The position numbers and the translations under genes were made by a program. This document shows, piece by piece, positions 1 through 10,100 of a stretch of DNA of 64,000 nt. How positions within the stretch are numbered: position 1 is the first letter of the stretch; every line of letters starts with the position of its first letter. Origin of the DNA: Dendrophyllia cribrosa. Its lineage: Eukaryota; Cnidaria; Anthozoa; Scleractinia; Dendrophylliidae. The notes under the pieces were generated by a model. It had not been told where the DNA came from, searched no databases, and saw only the letters and a program-made list of their open reading frames with translations. The stretch lies in contig JAJLRJ010000008.1 in assembly GCA_024195265.1 (NCBI GenBank), forward strand, positions 23,348,958 through 23,412,957, in the 5' to 3' direction.

Positions 1-351
1 GCTATTGTACGTTTACTTGTTCGACATCGGCGTCTAGAACAAACATTAGGTCATAGCAACGTTCAACAAAGCCATCCATTTCCAAACATCTGATAGCGAA
101 TCAGCGTCGTCTCCTCTTGCCCTCCATGCTCCTCCATCAAGTAAAGGGGCAAATTTTGATTACGCACAGTGGTGCAGCATGCAATGCTACCATTTTGGCG
201 TGCGCCGTAAACGTTTAAACAAAAAAACTAGCGCGTGCACTTGCCATACTCTGTAGACTGGTTAAAGCCGCCGAAAGTCCCTTAAAAATAGCTGCGTGGG
301 TAACGCAAACAAGACACATTTGAGTAGAGAGAGAAAATAAAACTCAGTAAC
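1..351. other. No gene recognised
   Basis: No long open frame, splice-bounded exon, RNA gene or repeat family was recognised in this stretch on either strand. Confidence 0.4.
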
Positions 352-604
352 AAGAGTCGACCGAGTATCGGCCAAATGTCGGTGGCTTATCGATCGATAT
401 GTCGACCGAGTATCGGTCAACATACCGACCGTCACATGAAGGCCGAGTATCGGCCGACATATCGGCCGGGTCTCGATCGACATGTTGGTCGATATGTCGA
501 CCGACACTCGGCCGACCAATGTCGACCGTCACTATCGGCCGATACTCGGCCGATAGTGACGGTCGATAGTCGGTCGACGGGTGCCTTAAGTACACATGAT
601 TCAA
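352..604. repeat. Palindromic GTCGACCG/CGGCCGA repeat block
   Basis: A GC-rich island built from variants of GTCGACCGAGTATCGGTC and CGGCCGA units, many of them self-complementary; for example 532-559 is a near-perfect palindrome around CGGCCGATACTCGGCCG. The last 40-49 bases (556-604) recur as the reverse complement at 54001-54048, so this is one end of a dispersed repeat family. Open frames crossing it are by-products of the repeat. The element type is unknown. Confidence 0.7.
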
Positions 605-1080
605 TTTCAGCACCGAACCTTCTTTTTCTTTCATTTTTTCTGTCTTTTGAGCCTTTCCTCTTTCTGTCGTCTCCTAAATGCTGTGTTTCTTCCGATTTCT
701 ACGCCCCATTCTCCCAGTTTCCTTCCCTTTTATCTCATTGTCCTAATTCTTGTTTTTCTTCTTCTTCCTTGAGAATGAATCAGGGGGAATAAACAGTTAA
801 GGTAAAAACAGCAAACTGATCCAAAACAAACCTTCTACGGGGGCTAAAAAAAAATTATCATGCTCGTGCAAGGTAAACAACTCTTCATTGGTTTGTCGTT
901 GTGGTTTTGCGTTTATTATTATTTTTGTCGCGTTCGAAATTTCGTGTTGGTTGCCTGTGGTTTATGTGAAGTAAAATTTGAGATTTTTTGGTAGACGGTC
1001 TTCCAAATGGCCGCCCCTATTGGTTTTTTTCAGGGCTCGTTTCCGCCGAAAATACCTTCGAACGCGTCTCCATAATCTAT
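605..1080. other. Non-coding, with a dispersed repeat at about 899-1078
   Basis: No gene seen. The part from about 899 to 1078 resembles 11222-11395 (shared stretches include the AAATGGCCGCCCCTATTG motif and CGTCTCCATA), so it is an interspersed repeat of unknown class. A short stretch near 800-830 also matches the arms of the foldback element at 26750-26939. Confidence 0.5.
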
Positions 1081-1330
1081 TACCCCATTCACACCAACGC
1101 TTAAACATGTTTAAATGTTGTTTAGTTTAAAACAGGTTTAGAAAAATACCCCCAAATGTGCCGTAATATTTGGAGTGAAATCTTTACTAAAAGCAACTCA
1201 TGTATTGACTTTTGTTACGATTCCAGGTAGTATGAGTCATACACATTTAAAAACGTTCAAGACATAGGCTAAAAACGTAGTTAAACTAAACAACATTTAA
1301 ACATGTTTAACCGTTGGTGTGAATGGGGTA
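1081..1330. mobile_element. MITE with 48-bp TIRs and TA target duplication
   Basis: Terminal inverted repeats at 1083-1130 and 1281-1328 begin CCCCATTCACACCAACG and match over about 48 bases with one mismatch. TA dinucleotides flank both ends (1081-1082 and 1329-1330), as expected for Tc1/mariner-type transposition. The internal region of about 150 bp has no coding capacity, so this is a non-autonomous element. The superfamily is inferred from the TA duplication only. Confidence 0.85.
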
Positions 1331-1578
1331 TATGATTACTGCTAGTATAAACAGTATGATGGCTGACAAGGGTAGGAAAATCACTTCGATGCAATTCATG
1401 TTTTGCCGAGAAAGTGAAAGAACGTCCTTCTTATTTTAGACCGTTTTAACTATTTTACTTAATAAAATGTAGTCATTCTTGACCAGAAGACGAAAAAACG
1501 TACCCTTATTTGTGTTATTTTCCTTGGACTAATCACCATCGATAGACAATTATACTTATCATCACTGAAGCATCAGTT
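1331..1578. other. Non-coding spacer upstream of the tRNA-like cluster
   Basis: No feature was recognised between the MITE and the first tRNA-Phe-like gene. Confidence 0.4.
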
Positions 1579-1583
1579 GCCGA

Positions 1584-1634
<51 letters not shown>

Positions 1635-1681
1635 AAATCCGGAGAGTTGACACGAGCTTTGAATAATCCCGGGTCTCGGCA
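1579..1681 (+). tRNA. tRNA-Phe(GAA)-like gene with T-arm hairpin insert, copy 1
   Basis: A full tRNA-Phe cloverleaf can be drawn: acceptor GCCGAGA pairs perfectly with TCTCGGC, D-arm GCTC/GAGC, anticodon stem TCAGA/TCTGA around CTGAAGA (anticodon GAA). A-box and B-box (GGTTCAAATCC) are intact. The gene is 103 nt instead of 73 because about 30 nt lie between the T-loop and the CCGGG half of the T-stem. The extra piece can fold as a hairpin; in this copy the stem is AGAGTT... / ...AGCTTT with wobbles. A T5 run a few bases downstream fits a pol III terminator. It could instead be a tRNA-derived SINE. Confidence 0.7.
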
Positions 1682-2019
1682 ATATTTTTACTTTGTTTTG
1701 TTTACATAGAAAATATTTTTATTAGGGTGAAAATCTAAATGGTTTATTTTCATAGTTTCTTTCAAGATGTCAGCCAGGATGTAAAAATACATTGTTTTAA
1801 ACATATATATATATATTTTAAAGTTTTTTATTCTCTTTGGCTTGATTTTCATGTTACACGGATCGCGACTAAACGTTTTCCAGTGAAATTTTTCTAAAAT
1901 AAGTAAGCAGTCCATTAGGCACTTTATGGTTGTAAGGGTTTTCATAGAAAACGATTTATACGAATTTTCTTTTTAAATTTTGTTCCTATCCTGTTTCTTT
2001 TAAAGATCTTACATCAGTT
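1682..2019. repeat. 3' flank co-amplified with the tRNA-like genes
   Basis: The spacer after copy 1 recurs after copy 3360-3462 (about 3463-3780) and, inverted, beside the degenerate copy at about 2408-2533. Shared blocks include ACTAAACGTTTTCCAGTG and AGCAGTCCATTAGGCA. The amplified unit is therefore the tRNA-like gene plus several hundred bases of its 3' flank (about 440 bp from one gene start to the next here). Confidence 0.65.
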
Positions 2020-2024
2020 GCCGA

Positions 2025-2075
<51 letters not shown>

Positions 2076-2122
2076 AAATCCGGAGAGTTCGTATGAGCTC
2101 TGAATAATCCCGGGTCTCGGCA
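2020..2122 (+). tRNA. tRNA-Phe(GAA)-like gene with T-arm hairpin insert, copy 2
   Basis: Identical to copy 1 up to the insert. The insert hairpin is AGAGTTC-GTAT-GAGCTCT, a 7-bp stem (one G-T pair) with a four-base loop. The 3' acceptor half TCTCGGC and an A discriminator follow, then a T6 run that fits a pol III stop. Its 3' flank is of a different type from copy 1 and matches, inverted, the flank of the minus-strand copy at 3843-3945. Confidence 0.7.
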
Positions 2123-2534
2123 ATATTTTTTCTATTTCTTTTTTTTTTTTTCAGTTAATTTCATTATGCGAAGTATTGTGTTCTTTACTTTACATTTGAT
2201 GTCATTTATATAACCAAAATCCATAAAGAATTTTTTTTATGAAAACTCTTATGTGAACAATATACCGCTATGGCGGAATGGGCGAATTCCTGATATTTAG
2301 GAAAATTTTACTAGAAAACTTTTTGTTATGAGTCAGTAGTAATCTGAATTTGTAACATGAAAATCAAGTCCCGAAGAGAAAATAAATAATGGGAATTAAA
2401 AAAATCAAAAAAGCATTTAACAAAATGTATTGTTACATACTGAATACATCTTGAAAGAAACTATGAAAAGAAACCATTTAAACTTTCACCCTAACAAAAA
2501 TATTTTACGTGTAAACAAAATATAGTAAAAATAT

Positions 2535-2630
2535 TGCCGAGACCCGGGATTATTCAGAGCACATGTGAACTCTCCGAATTTGAGCCAGGGACCTTCAGAT
2601 CTTCAGCTGGTCTGACGCTCTCCAAACTGA
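2535..2630 (-). pseudogene. Degenerate tRNA-Phe-like copy
   Basis: Reverse-strand member of the family. It keeps the 3' half and the hairpin insert, but has a 4-base insertion beside the anticodon loop region, and the 5' acceptor and D-arm are lost or replaced near 2625-2630. It cannot form the acceptor stem and is called a pseudogene. Confidence 0.75.
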
Positions 2631-3259
2631 CCTTTTTTTATTTTAGGCCGTCCAAACGGCGGAGTGCAATGCCCTAAGGTCTATGTATTGAGTAAAAAGG
2701 CTAAAAAACGCGATACGCTAGTACGGGAGGGAATAAACCGTGAAGATGAGGGCGCACTCTTTTAGAGGCCGGCCCGCCAAACTCGCCGAAAAGTCGAACC
2801 CTGCTTCACCGGTAGAGAGTGCAAGCCGAAGACCGGAAACACGTTTTCAAGGACAGAAACTTAGAGTTTAAATTCAGAACAACTCGCCACAAGGTCCGGA
2901 CGAAGAACATTTAACATTCTTATTGTTTTGTTATATATTATGGTAGTAATTTTCGCGTGTTTAAACTTTGCCCAGCCTTTTGTTCGCGCGTATTAAATTT
3001 CGCGAATTTTTTAAAATCGCGAAAATCGCGAAAATTAGTGCTACCTAAAATTAGTAAGAACAAGGTACCAAAAAACGACACTACAAACCATTAGAATAGA
3101 ATACGAGGTAAGAGACTAATGTAAAAGGCCAAAATCAAACGAAACCGAGGAGGTTAGAGCAGTACAACCACTTAAGGCGACCGCACTTACCAAAACACGG
3201 CACTGATTAGTTTTTTCAAGAAAAGCAATATTACGCATAAAAAGAAAAGAAGTTAAAAA
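2631..3259. other. Non-coding stretch between tRNA-like copies
   Basis: No gene seen. The sequence from about 2640 to 3250 interrupts the tRNA-like array and looks like a separate insertion, with no terminal repeats that I could define. Confidence 0.4.
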
Positions 3260-3261
3260 TA

Positions 3262-3292
3262 TAGCCGAGAACCGGGATTATTCAGAGCCAGG
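3262..3292 (-). pseudogene. Fragment of tRNA-Phe-like 3' end
   Basis: A short reverse-strand piece carrying the acceptor 3' half, the CCGGG T-stem half and the AATAAT linker of the tRNA-Phe-like family, then breaking off within the hairpin insert. It is a truncated remnant. Confidence 0.65.
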
Positions 3293-3359
3293 GAAACAAT
3301 TTCTATCAAACACATCATTTTATTGTCATTGTTTTTATTTGACAACTTGTACATCAGTT

Positions 3360-3364
3360 GCCGA

Positions 3365-3415
<51 letters not shown>

Positions 3416-3462
3416 AAATCCGCAGAGTTCGCGTGAGCTCTGAATAATCCCGGGTCTCGGCA
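3360..3462 (+). tRNA. tRNA-Phe(GAA)-like gene with T-arm hairpin insert, copy 3
   Basis: Same 103-nt layout as the other copies, with intact acceptor pairing, anticodon GAA and A- and B-boxes. The insert hairpin is AGAGTTC-GCGT-GAGCTCT. One base after the T-loop differs (CCGCAG rather than CCGGAG). A T5 run follows within ten bases. Confidence 0.68.
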
Positions 3463-3842
3463 ACATTTTTCTATTTAGTTTACAAGTAAAATATTTTAAT
3501 CAGGATGAAAGTCTGAAAGGTTTATTTTCAAGATGTATTCAGGATGTAAACTTCAATTTTTAAAATAATTATTTTCGGATTCTTTATTCTCTTTGACTTG
3601 ATTTTCATGTTGCAAACTCACGACTAAACGTTTTCCAGTGACATTTTTCTAAAATAAGTGAGCAGTCCATTAGGCATATTGATATTAAATTTATACAAGA
3701 GATTAAATATGGTTGTAAGGGTTTTGATACAAAACACGTTATACGAATTTTGTTTTAAAAGTGACATGAAATCTAAAGTAAAGAACTGACAATGGTTCGC
3801 ATAATTACATTGAATAATAGAAAAAGGAAATATAAAAAATAT

Positions 3843-3889
3843 TGCCGAGACCCGGGATTATTCAGAGCTCATTCGAACTCTCCGGATTT

Positions 3890-3940
<51 letters not shown>

Positions 3941-3945
3941 TCGGC
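3843..3945 (-). tRNA. tRNA-Phe(GAA)-like gene with T-arm hairpin insert, copy 4
   Basis: Complete copy on the minus strand: acceptor GCCGAGA/TCTCGGC, anticodon GAA, hairpin AGAGTTC-GAAT-GAGCTCT. A T-rich stretch follows on the coding strand. Its flank is shared, inverted, with the plus-strand copy at 2020-2122, so the cluster contains inverted as well as direct units. Confidence 0.68.
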
Positions 3946-4189
3946 AACAGCTGTACTAATCGTAAAATAAAAACAATGACAACAAAATGATTTGTCTGAT
4001 AGAAATCACTGAAGTAGTTTACTTTTTTTAGAAAACCAGATTTTGAATATTAAGAAAACAGAACGTGGCCGGAGTGACTGTGATTGGTATTGAAAACATA
4101 AAATTCGGAATAGTTTCTCGCGATTCGAGGTTAATAAATTTGTCGTGCCTCGGGAACTAAGCCGCGCGAATTCGAGCAAAAAATATATT

Positions 4190-4376
4190 TATAGACCACT
4201 TTCATAATGGCGGCCGATTTATTTATTCTTTTATATGTATGTTAATTAGCCTCACTGGCCTCATTTTAGAGTAAAAATTCTTTTGAATTTTGCACATGTT
4301 ACCGAGGCCAGTGAGGCTAATTAACATACATATAAAAGAATAAATAAATCGGCCGCCATTATGAAAGTGGTCTATA
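4190..4376. mobile_element. Foldback MITE, copy 1 (about 187 bp)
   Basis: Two arms of about 75-80 bases, starting TATAGACCACTTTCATAATG, are near-perfect inverted repeats around a short loop. TA sits at each end. The same element occurs at 8129-8315, where the loop is in the opposite orientation relative to the arms. There is no coding capacity. Confidence 0.85.
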
Positions 4377-6143
4377 TGTATATATAGATGAAGGTGTCGT
4401 GCCTGGCAACAGCGTAACAAAGCTTGAATGACGTCAGACAAACGAAAGAGGATGATGGGAACGCCTGTGGTACTACTTCGTGTAAGGCTATAAAGGAGCA
4501 TGGTAAACAAAGATGGCGGACGGTAAACGGTACGCGAACCATCGAAAGGACCTTTTACCAAAGTTTTTGGTTTCAAAAAAGACGGAGTAGAATGGCGAAA
4601 AGCTTCATACGCTAATCGAGACGCCACCAAAGTTTCGACCCGCGGTTCACCCTCCCCCGATCTTCGCGAGGTTTTGCGAGACACGTATTTCTAGTATAGG
4701 TGGTTTTCATGTTACGTCATCGCCGCCATGCTGGTGGACATAAACAATAGTTCTCTCATTAGCTCCTTTTGTTCGTCCACCAGCATTTGTTCGTTTCACT
4801 ATTGTTATCTATGTCTCTAGAGATTGGTTGCAAACCACCTATTGTATTAATGTCATTAATTTGCATTTCCTGAGCTCAACAACTGGTGATCAATCCACAG
4901 GCTTACCATCCTCTGTTAGTGTGGTGGACTGTGCCGTTAAATGCCTGCATCGGCTATAATTCACTCAGTGAAACTTCAAATCGACAAAAAAGAAAACACA
5001 AAAACAAAGTACATCGTATCAAATATCGCATTTAGAAAAGTTAAATTTGGTGGTGGTCTCGATATTTTGGTCATGTTCTTTTAATATAATGAGTCCAATC
5101 CGCTCAGACATTCGCTGGATCTTTCATGATCATCCATTGTTCATCCATCTTTCCAAATTTTTCTACCAACATGACGCTTGCAGTGTCGTCTTCAGAAATA
5201 TAACCCGAAGAATTTCCGCAATTTTCCATGTTCCAATTAGTCTAGATCTCATGTCCAAAAGTTCGTGAAGTCCGCCATTTTGAGACTTACAAAAGCGCGC
5301 GAAAACTAAATTAGCAAAAAGTTGATAACGTTAGAGATCGGTTAATGAACTCATCCTTATATCTCTCTTTTCGGCGCCATTCCAGCGTGATGCAAAATAT
5401 GGTGTTACAAAATATGCTTTGCATAATAAAGTAAGTAGAACAAATTCTCGACCAATCACTTAAAATGACAGCGGTCCTTTGAAAGAAAATTAGACTATTG
5501 TTATGTGGCATCCATTTTTAAAGTGCAAAATAATAGCCTTGGTTCCAGGAGACATCACTTTGCTTTCACTTTGAATATCAGCCACAAGGGAAGACCGAAG
5601 GTAAGTTAAAAGAACTTGAAACAAGTGCTATAAGGCTTTTTGGGAGCTTGCCTTGCAAACTGCCGGATAATACCGTGTATGTTGCTATAGCGAGAAACAT
5701 TGTTAGCAATTACAATTTGCATGATTTCAGCTGCGCTGAAGTTCGAGCAGATATTAACGTACGTCAGGAGGACTTTAAATGAATTCGTTCTTCTGAGTAT
5801 TCTAATATGTAGGAAACTTTAAGCTTTTATGCTACGGGCTGCGATATTTGCGAAATTTTGTAGATTAAAGTAAAATCCAAACTTGTCACACGATCATGCA
5901 GTTCAGTGTAATTGGTCTAGCATAACAGGAGCCTGATATAACATGTATTTATACAACGGTATATTTTGCGGTCATGATCGAGAATTGTGCTCGAAATTTC
6001 ACACTACAAGATGCCTGTTGCAAATGTGATGAGAACATCTTTTATTTCTACTTGCCTTAAGATCCTTTGATGCCAGTTCCTTCCATGTTGTTAAAAAGTT
6101 ACTGATGATTTAGTGTATGCATGGGACACGAACAATAACAAAA
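4377..6143. other. Intergenic stretch, no supported gene
   Basis: Only short open frames. A 25-codon frame starts at an ATGGCGGACGG at 4513 but has no clear splice donor. A good donor context (GAAGGTAAGT) at about 5596-5605 could end a non-coding first exon of the downstream TIR gene, but nothing confirms it. Confidence 0.35.
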
Positions 6144-6619
6144 CATAGCCTTCCCTTGACTAACAGTGAACTGAAGCAAAGACATTATTTTTAACAAAAA
6201 ATATTCTCCATTATCATAGAGAAAAACGCTGAAAACGTATTCTTATTTCTCTTATTGAATTATTGATCGAATTATTAAATAAAATAACTCTACTGGTAAG
6301 TTAAAGCGGAAAAAGTTTTGTTTATGCTTCAATCTCCGAGCGTGTTGAAAGCAAAAATCGGTTTTCTATAAAATCTCCGCGTATATTAAGGTATTGAAAG
6401 CCAACTTAAAGCGCCAAGCTTTACTACAAACTAGGAACTAGAAAAGAAGAACAAGAAAACGGAATTATTATTATAAAAGTTTGCAGTTAGGCGAGCTTTT
6501 TAGAGCTAATCCAAGTTTTTAGATATGTAAATGTGCTTAAATATATGCAAAGATGAATTGCGGATTGTTGTTAGATGCAGCGAAGCAAAACATGATCCAA
6601 GCTTTTTGTTTCTTTAATA

Positions 6620-6745
6620 ATGGGAAGGTGGGTGGGAGTGAGGGGTGGGGGTGGGAGTGGGGGGTGGGAGTGGGGGGTGGGAGTGGGGGGTGGGAGTGGG
6701 GGGTGGTAGGGAGGGAGGGGGGAGGGAGCGGGGAGGGAGCGGTGC
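6620..6745 (+). repeat. G-rich minisatellite, potential G-quadruplex (copy A upstream region)
   Basis: Repeats of GGGTGGGAGTGGGG followed by GGGAGGGAGGGG runs, some 390-510 bp upstream of the TIR gene start. Many runs of three or more G make a quadruplex likely on the plus strand. A shorter, differently arranged G-rich tract sits at the matching place in copy B (about 23405-23472). Confidence 0.75.
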
Positions 6746-7134
6746 TCAATTTTATTTTGATAAACACCTATCAAAGTCGTTCGTTAGGGCGAATCAAGAT
6801 TCAAGGGGCTTTGGAAATGAAAAATTAAATTGGTAATTGAGGTTACATGCTGTAAAGAGAAAAGATTGAAATATGCCTAGTACGCTCTTCACCACCTGGC
6901 CAGTGGCGTTGCTAAGTAACGTTTTGTAGCTCCGTGGTAGCAAGCTAGAGTGACAACTTTCGAAGTTCTTCTCTTTATAGTATCTGAATGGATAATAAAA
7001 ATCAATAATTTTAATGAATATTTCCATTATAATAAGAAAATTATTTCTGCTCCCGAGAAAAGCTTGCTTCTTTGACCAAGTAAACGTCTCCCTGATTAAG
7101 TTACAACAGAGCTAGATACGTCAAAGTAGTAGCC

Positions 7135-10100
7135 ATGGCGACCCATCACGTGATGTTGTCATACCAGTGGAACACTCAGAGCCTAGTGGAGAAAGTTTAC
7201 CAAGGATTGCGGCATCTCGGGATTAACGCATGGATGGATGTGCATGGTGGCATTACAGGGAACATAAATGACAGGTGAGTTGACACCTGTCAGTCAAACT
7301 GTTGCTGTCCATTAAACAGATAGATTTCAATCAAACTGATGTCAATCAGGGTGAAACGGAAACACATTATTACCATGTGAAACTTGCTTCCAATCACTGT
7401 TCACCAGTGTTCCTGGTTATTACTTGATTGACGTCGTCTCATGATAATCACATTAATTCTGTAACCACACTGTGCATTTGGGGCGGTACGCAGCTCTTAC
7501 AAGGTCTCTCTGGCGCATTTAAACATCGAATGCGCGGGAGGGCAGCGGGGCGGGGTAAAGTGACTTCGCCCCGTCCCCGGCCCGCCGATCTCGCCGCCGC
7601 ATGAGACATCACGTGGGAGCCTGTTCACACGCTAAGAAACTCCAGGTACCAGAAGTTCTCTCGCTGCACGCTTTCGTGAGAAGTCGGGATCGGCAACGAG
7701 CGGCGAAGGCGAAAATATAAGAGACATGAGAGGCGTGTAATATGAGATAGATAAGTGCGCGAGAAAAGCCTCTGGCACCCAGGGTAAGGCTAGTAGTCTC
7801 AATCACCGACTCCTCTTTTTAAAAGCCGTTAGCAAGCAATCTTTCCTTCCCGAGATCGTGTGAAATTAGCGTGTGACGAGCCCAAAGAAGAAAGCGAGGG
7901 TGAAATCAGTGCCATTTCACGCTTTCGTTTGTGTTTAGAGTAGTCAATGTAGGTTTGTCTGTTAACAAACTGATAAATATTTTTATGTCTCTTTTGGTAT
8001 TTAGTATGGCGTACGGAGTAGATGGAGCTGCTATTGTTTGCTGTTTTATGACTGGCGATTATTTCGTAAGTGACTTATTATCGGTTCCTTGCTTTTACTA
8101 CTTTAGCCTAATAATTCTGATTCGCCTATATAGACCACTTTCATAATGGCGGCCGATTTATTTATTCTTTTGTATGTATGTTAATTAGCCTCACTGGCCT
8201 CGGTAACATGTGCAGAATTCAAAAGAATTTTTACTCTAAAATGAGGCCAGTGAGGCTAATTAACATACATATAAAAGAATAAATAAATCGGCCGCCATTA
8301 TGAAAGTGGTCTATAAACTAGTCTTTGCTACTGTGGTCAAAATGGAGTGAAAACTAAAAGATATTTCTCCGAGGTGGGGTATCCAATGTAATGGAGGTGA
8401 TTGCCGTACTTTTAAAATATAAGTGGTTAAAATATGTGGTTTGCTACCACTTACATGCATTAGGGTCCCTAAATACCTGTCAGAAGACAAGAGTTTATTT
8501 GAAACTTTTGGGGTTCTTTGCATAATTTGGGCGTCCAGCCTCGACTTAAGCTGCCTAGACAAAGAAAGCCTTCTTTCAGAAGATGTAGCTTTAGTCTCCC
8601 TCAGACTACCTAGTAACAGGGGAAGAAAGAGGAAATGGGAGCACCGTTTCACTGAGATGCTGATAATGTACGTTTATAGCGGTTGCAGTCTACGTACCTA
8701 CAATTTCGAAAGACGATCAACGCTAAATCGCGAGCAGTAATTTGGAAAACCAAAACATAACCAACTAGAACTCGCTCTTCACGTAGATAGATAGATAAAA
8801 CCTTTACTTAAGTGTCAATGTATTTAACCCAAGTGGACTAATTGAGGACACTTAATAGTCAGTAATTCTAATCAATGTTTTTTTTTTAATTTTAATGAAT
8901 AGGTAAACTGCAAACTGATTTGTGCGTGCAATTTTTTTCCAGGGCTCTAAGAACTGCAAAAAGGAACTTAACTATGCCGACGCCCAGTCCAAATCCATAG
9001 TGCCTGTCATGTGCGAGAAAGGATTTAAGGCACAAGGCTGGCTTGGTATCATCACAGCTGGGCTCTTATGGATCGACTTTAGGTAGCAAGCATCACTCTC
9101 TTACTCCTCTCAATGTGTTTGACTCGTTAGAAAATTAAATACTTCGAGAACTCTCAATGGAAATCATTTTATTAACAAGGCTGGCTTGGTATCATCACAG
9201 CTGGGCTCTTATGAATCGACTTTAGGTAGCAAGCATCACTCGGCTCTTACTCCTCTCAATGTGTTTTACTCGTTAGAAAATTAAATACTTCGAGAACTCT
9301 CAATGGAAATCATTTTATTAAAAGAGCAAACGCGCAAATAAGCTAACGACGGTGTGGAAGAATGTTAATTTTTAGAAACTTAGCTTACCCGAACTCTCAA
9401 AAACTCGAACCGTAAAAGTTTCCATCACATCACTCTAATAGCTGAGTTTTGAGTTTCCGCTAACGGTGCACCTTACGGAATCAAACAGTCTAATGTTTAG
9501 TATTAATCCGAAGCTCGTAAAAGCACGAGAACTGGTACCCAAAGAGCGATCACTTTTATTAACCAGTCAATAATTAATACTCGCAAATGTACTCCGAAAG
9601 TTGTCACATCAGCATGGTACTACGGGGGCGTAGCTAGGATTTTTCAAGGGGGGGGGGGGGGGGGGGGGGGGGTCACAGTGTGTCACACCCAGGGTACTTA
9701 CCAGTACTTACCAGACTGTCATGTCGACATTTACACTGTGTTTTACTAAAATTATCTCACAAAGGGGGGGTCACGGGCACCCCAGGACCCCCCCCCTAAC
9801 TACGCCCCTGTACTATACACATTGGTTTCCGCTGAAAAAGGCTTACGTCACTTCTCAAACAGCCAACATGGGTCGTTACTTCAAAATACCCAATCACGGT
9901 GGACCTTGTCGAGGGAGAGAAAGAGACAGGCAGACAGACAGACAGACAGACAGACATACATACAGACAGACCGACAGCCTTGCTAAACAATTTGTTATTT
10001 ATCTACTTATTTATCTGTTTGTTTGTTCACGGTTTTTTAATTAGAGATGGGACAGTATTTGACAATTCTTTAGCATCCCTGGCAAAGGAAATCATAAACT

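Noticed and set aside
262..792. Open frames of 85-138 codons on both strands
   Set aside because: They run through the palindromic GTCGACCG block and give low-complexity RPS/DRH/DTRST peptides; no splice or domain support.
4223..4684. 153-codon minus-strand frame
   Set aside because: It passes through the foldback MITE; the peptide is translated inverted repeat.
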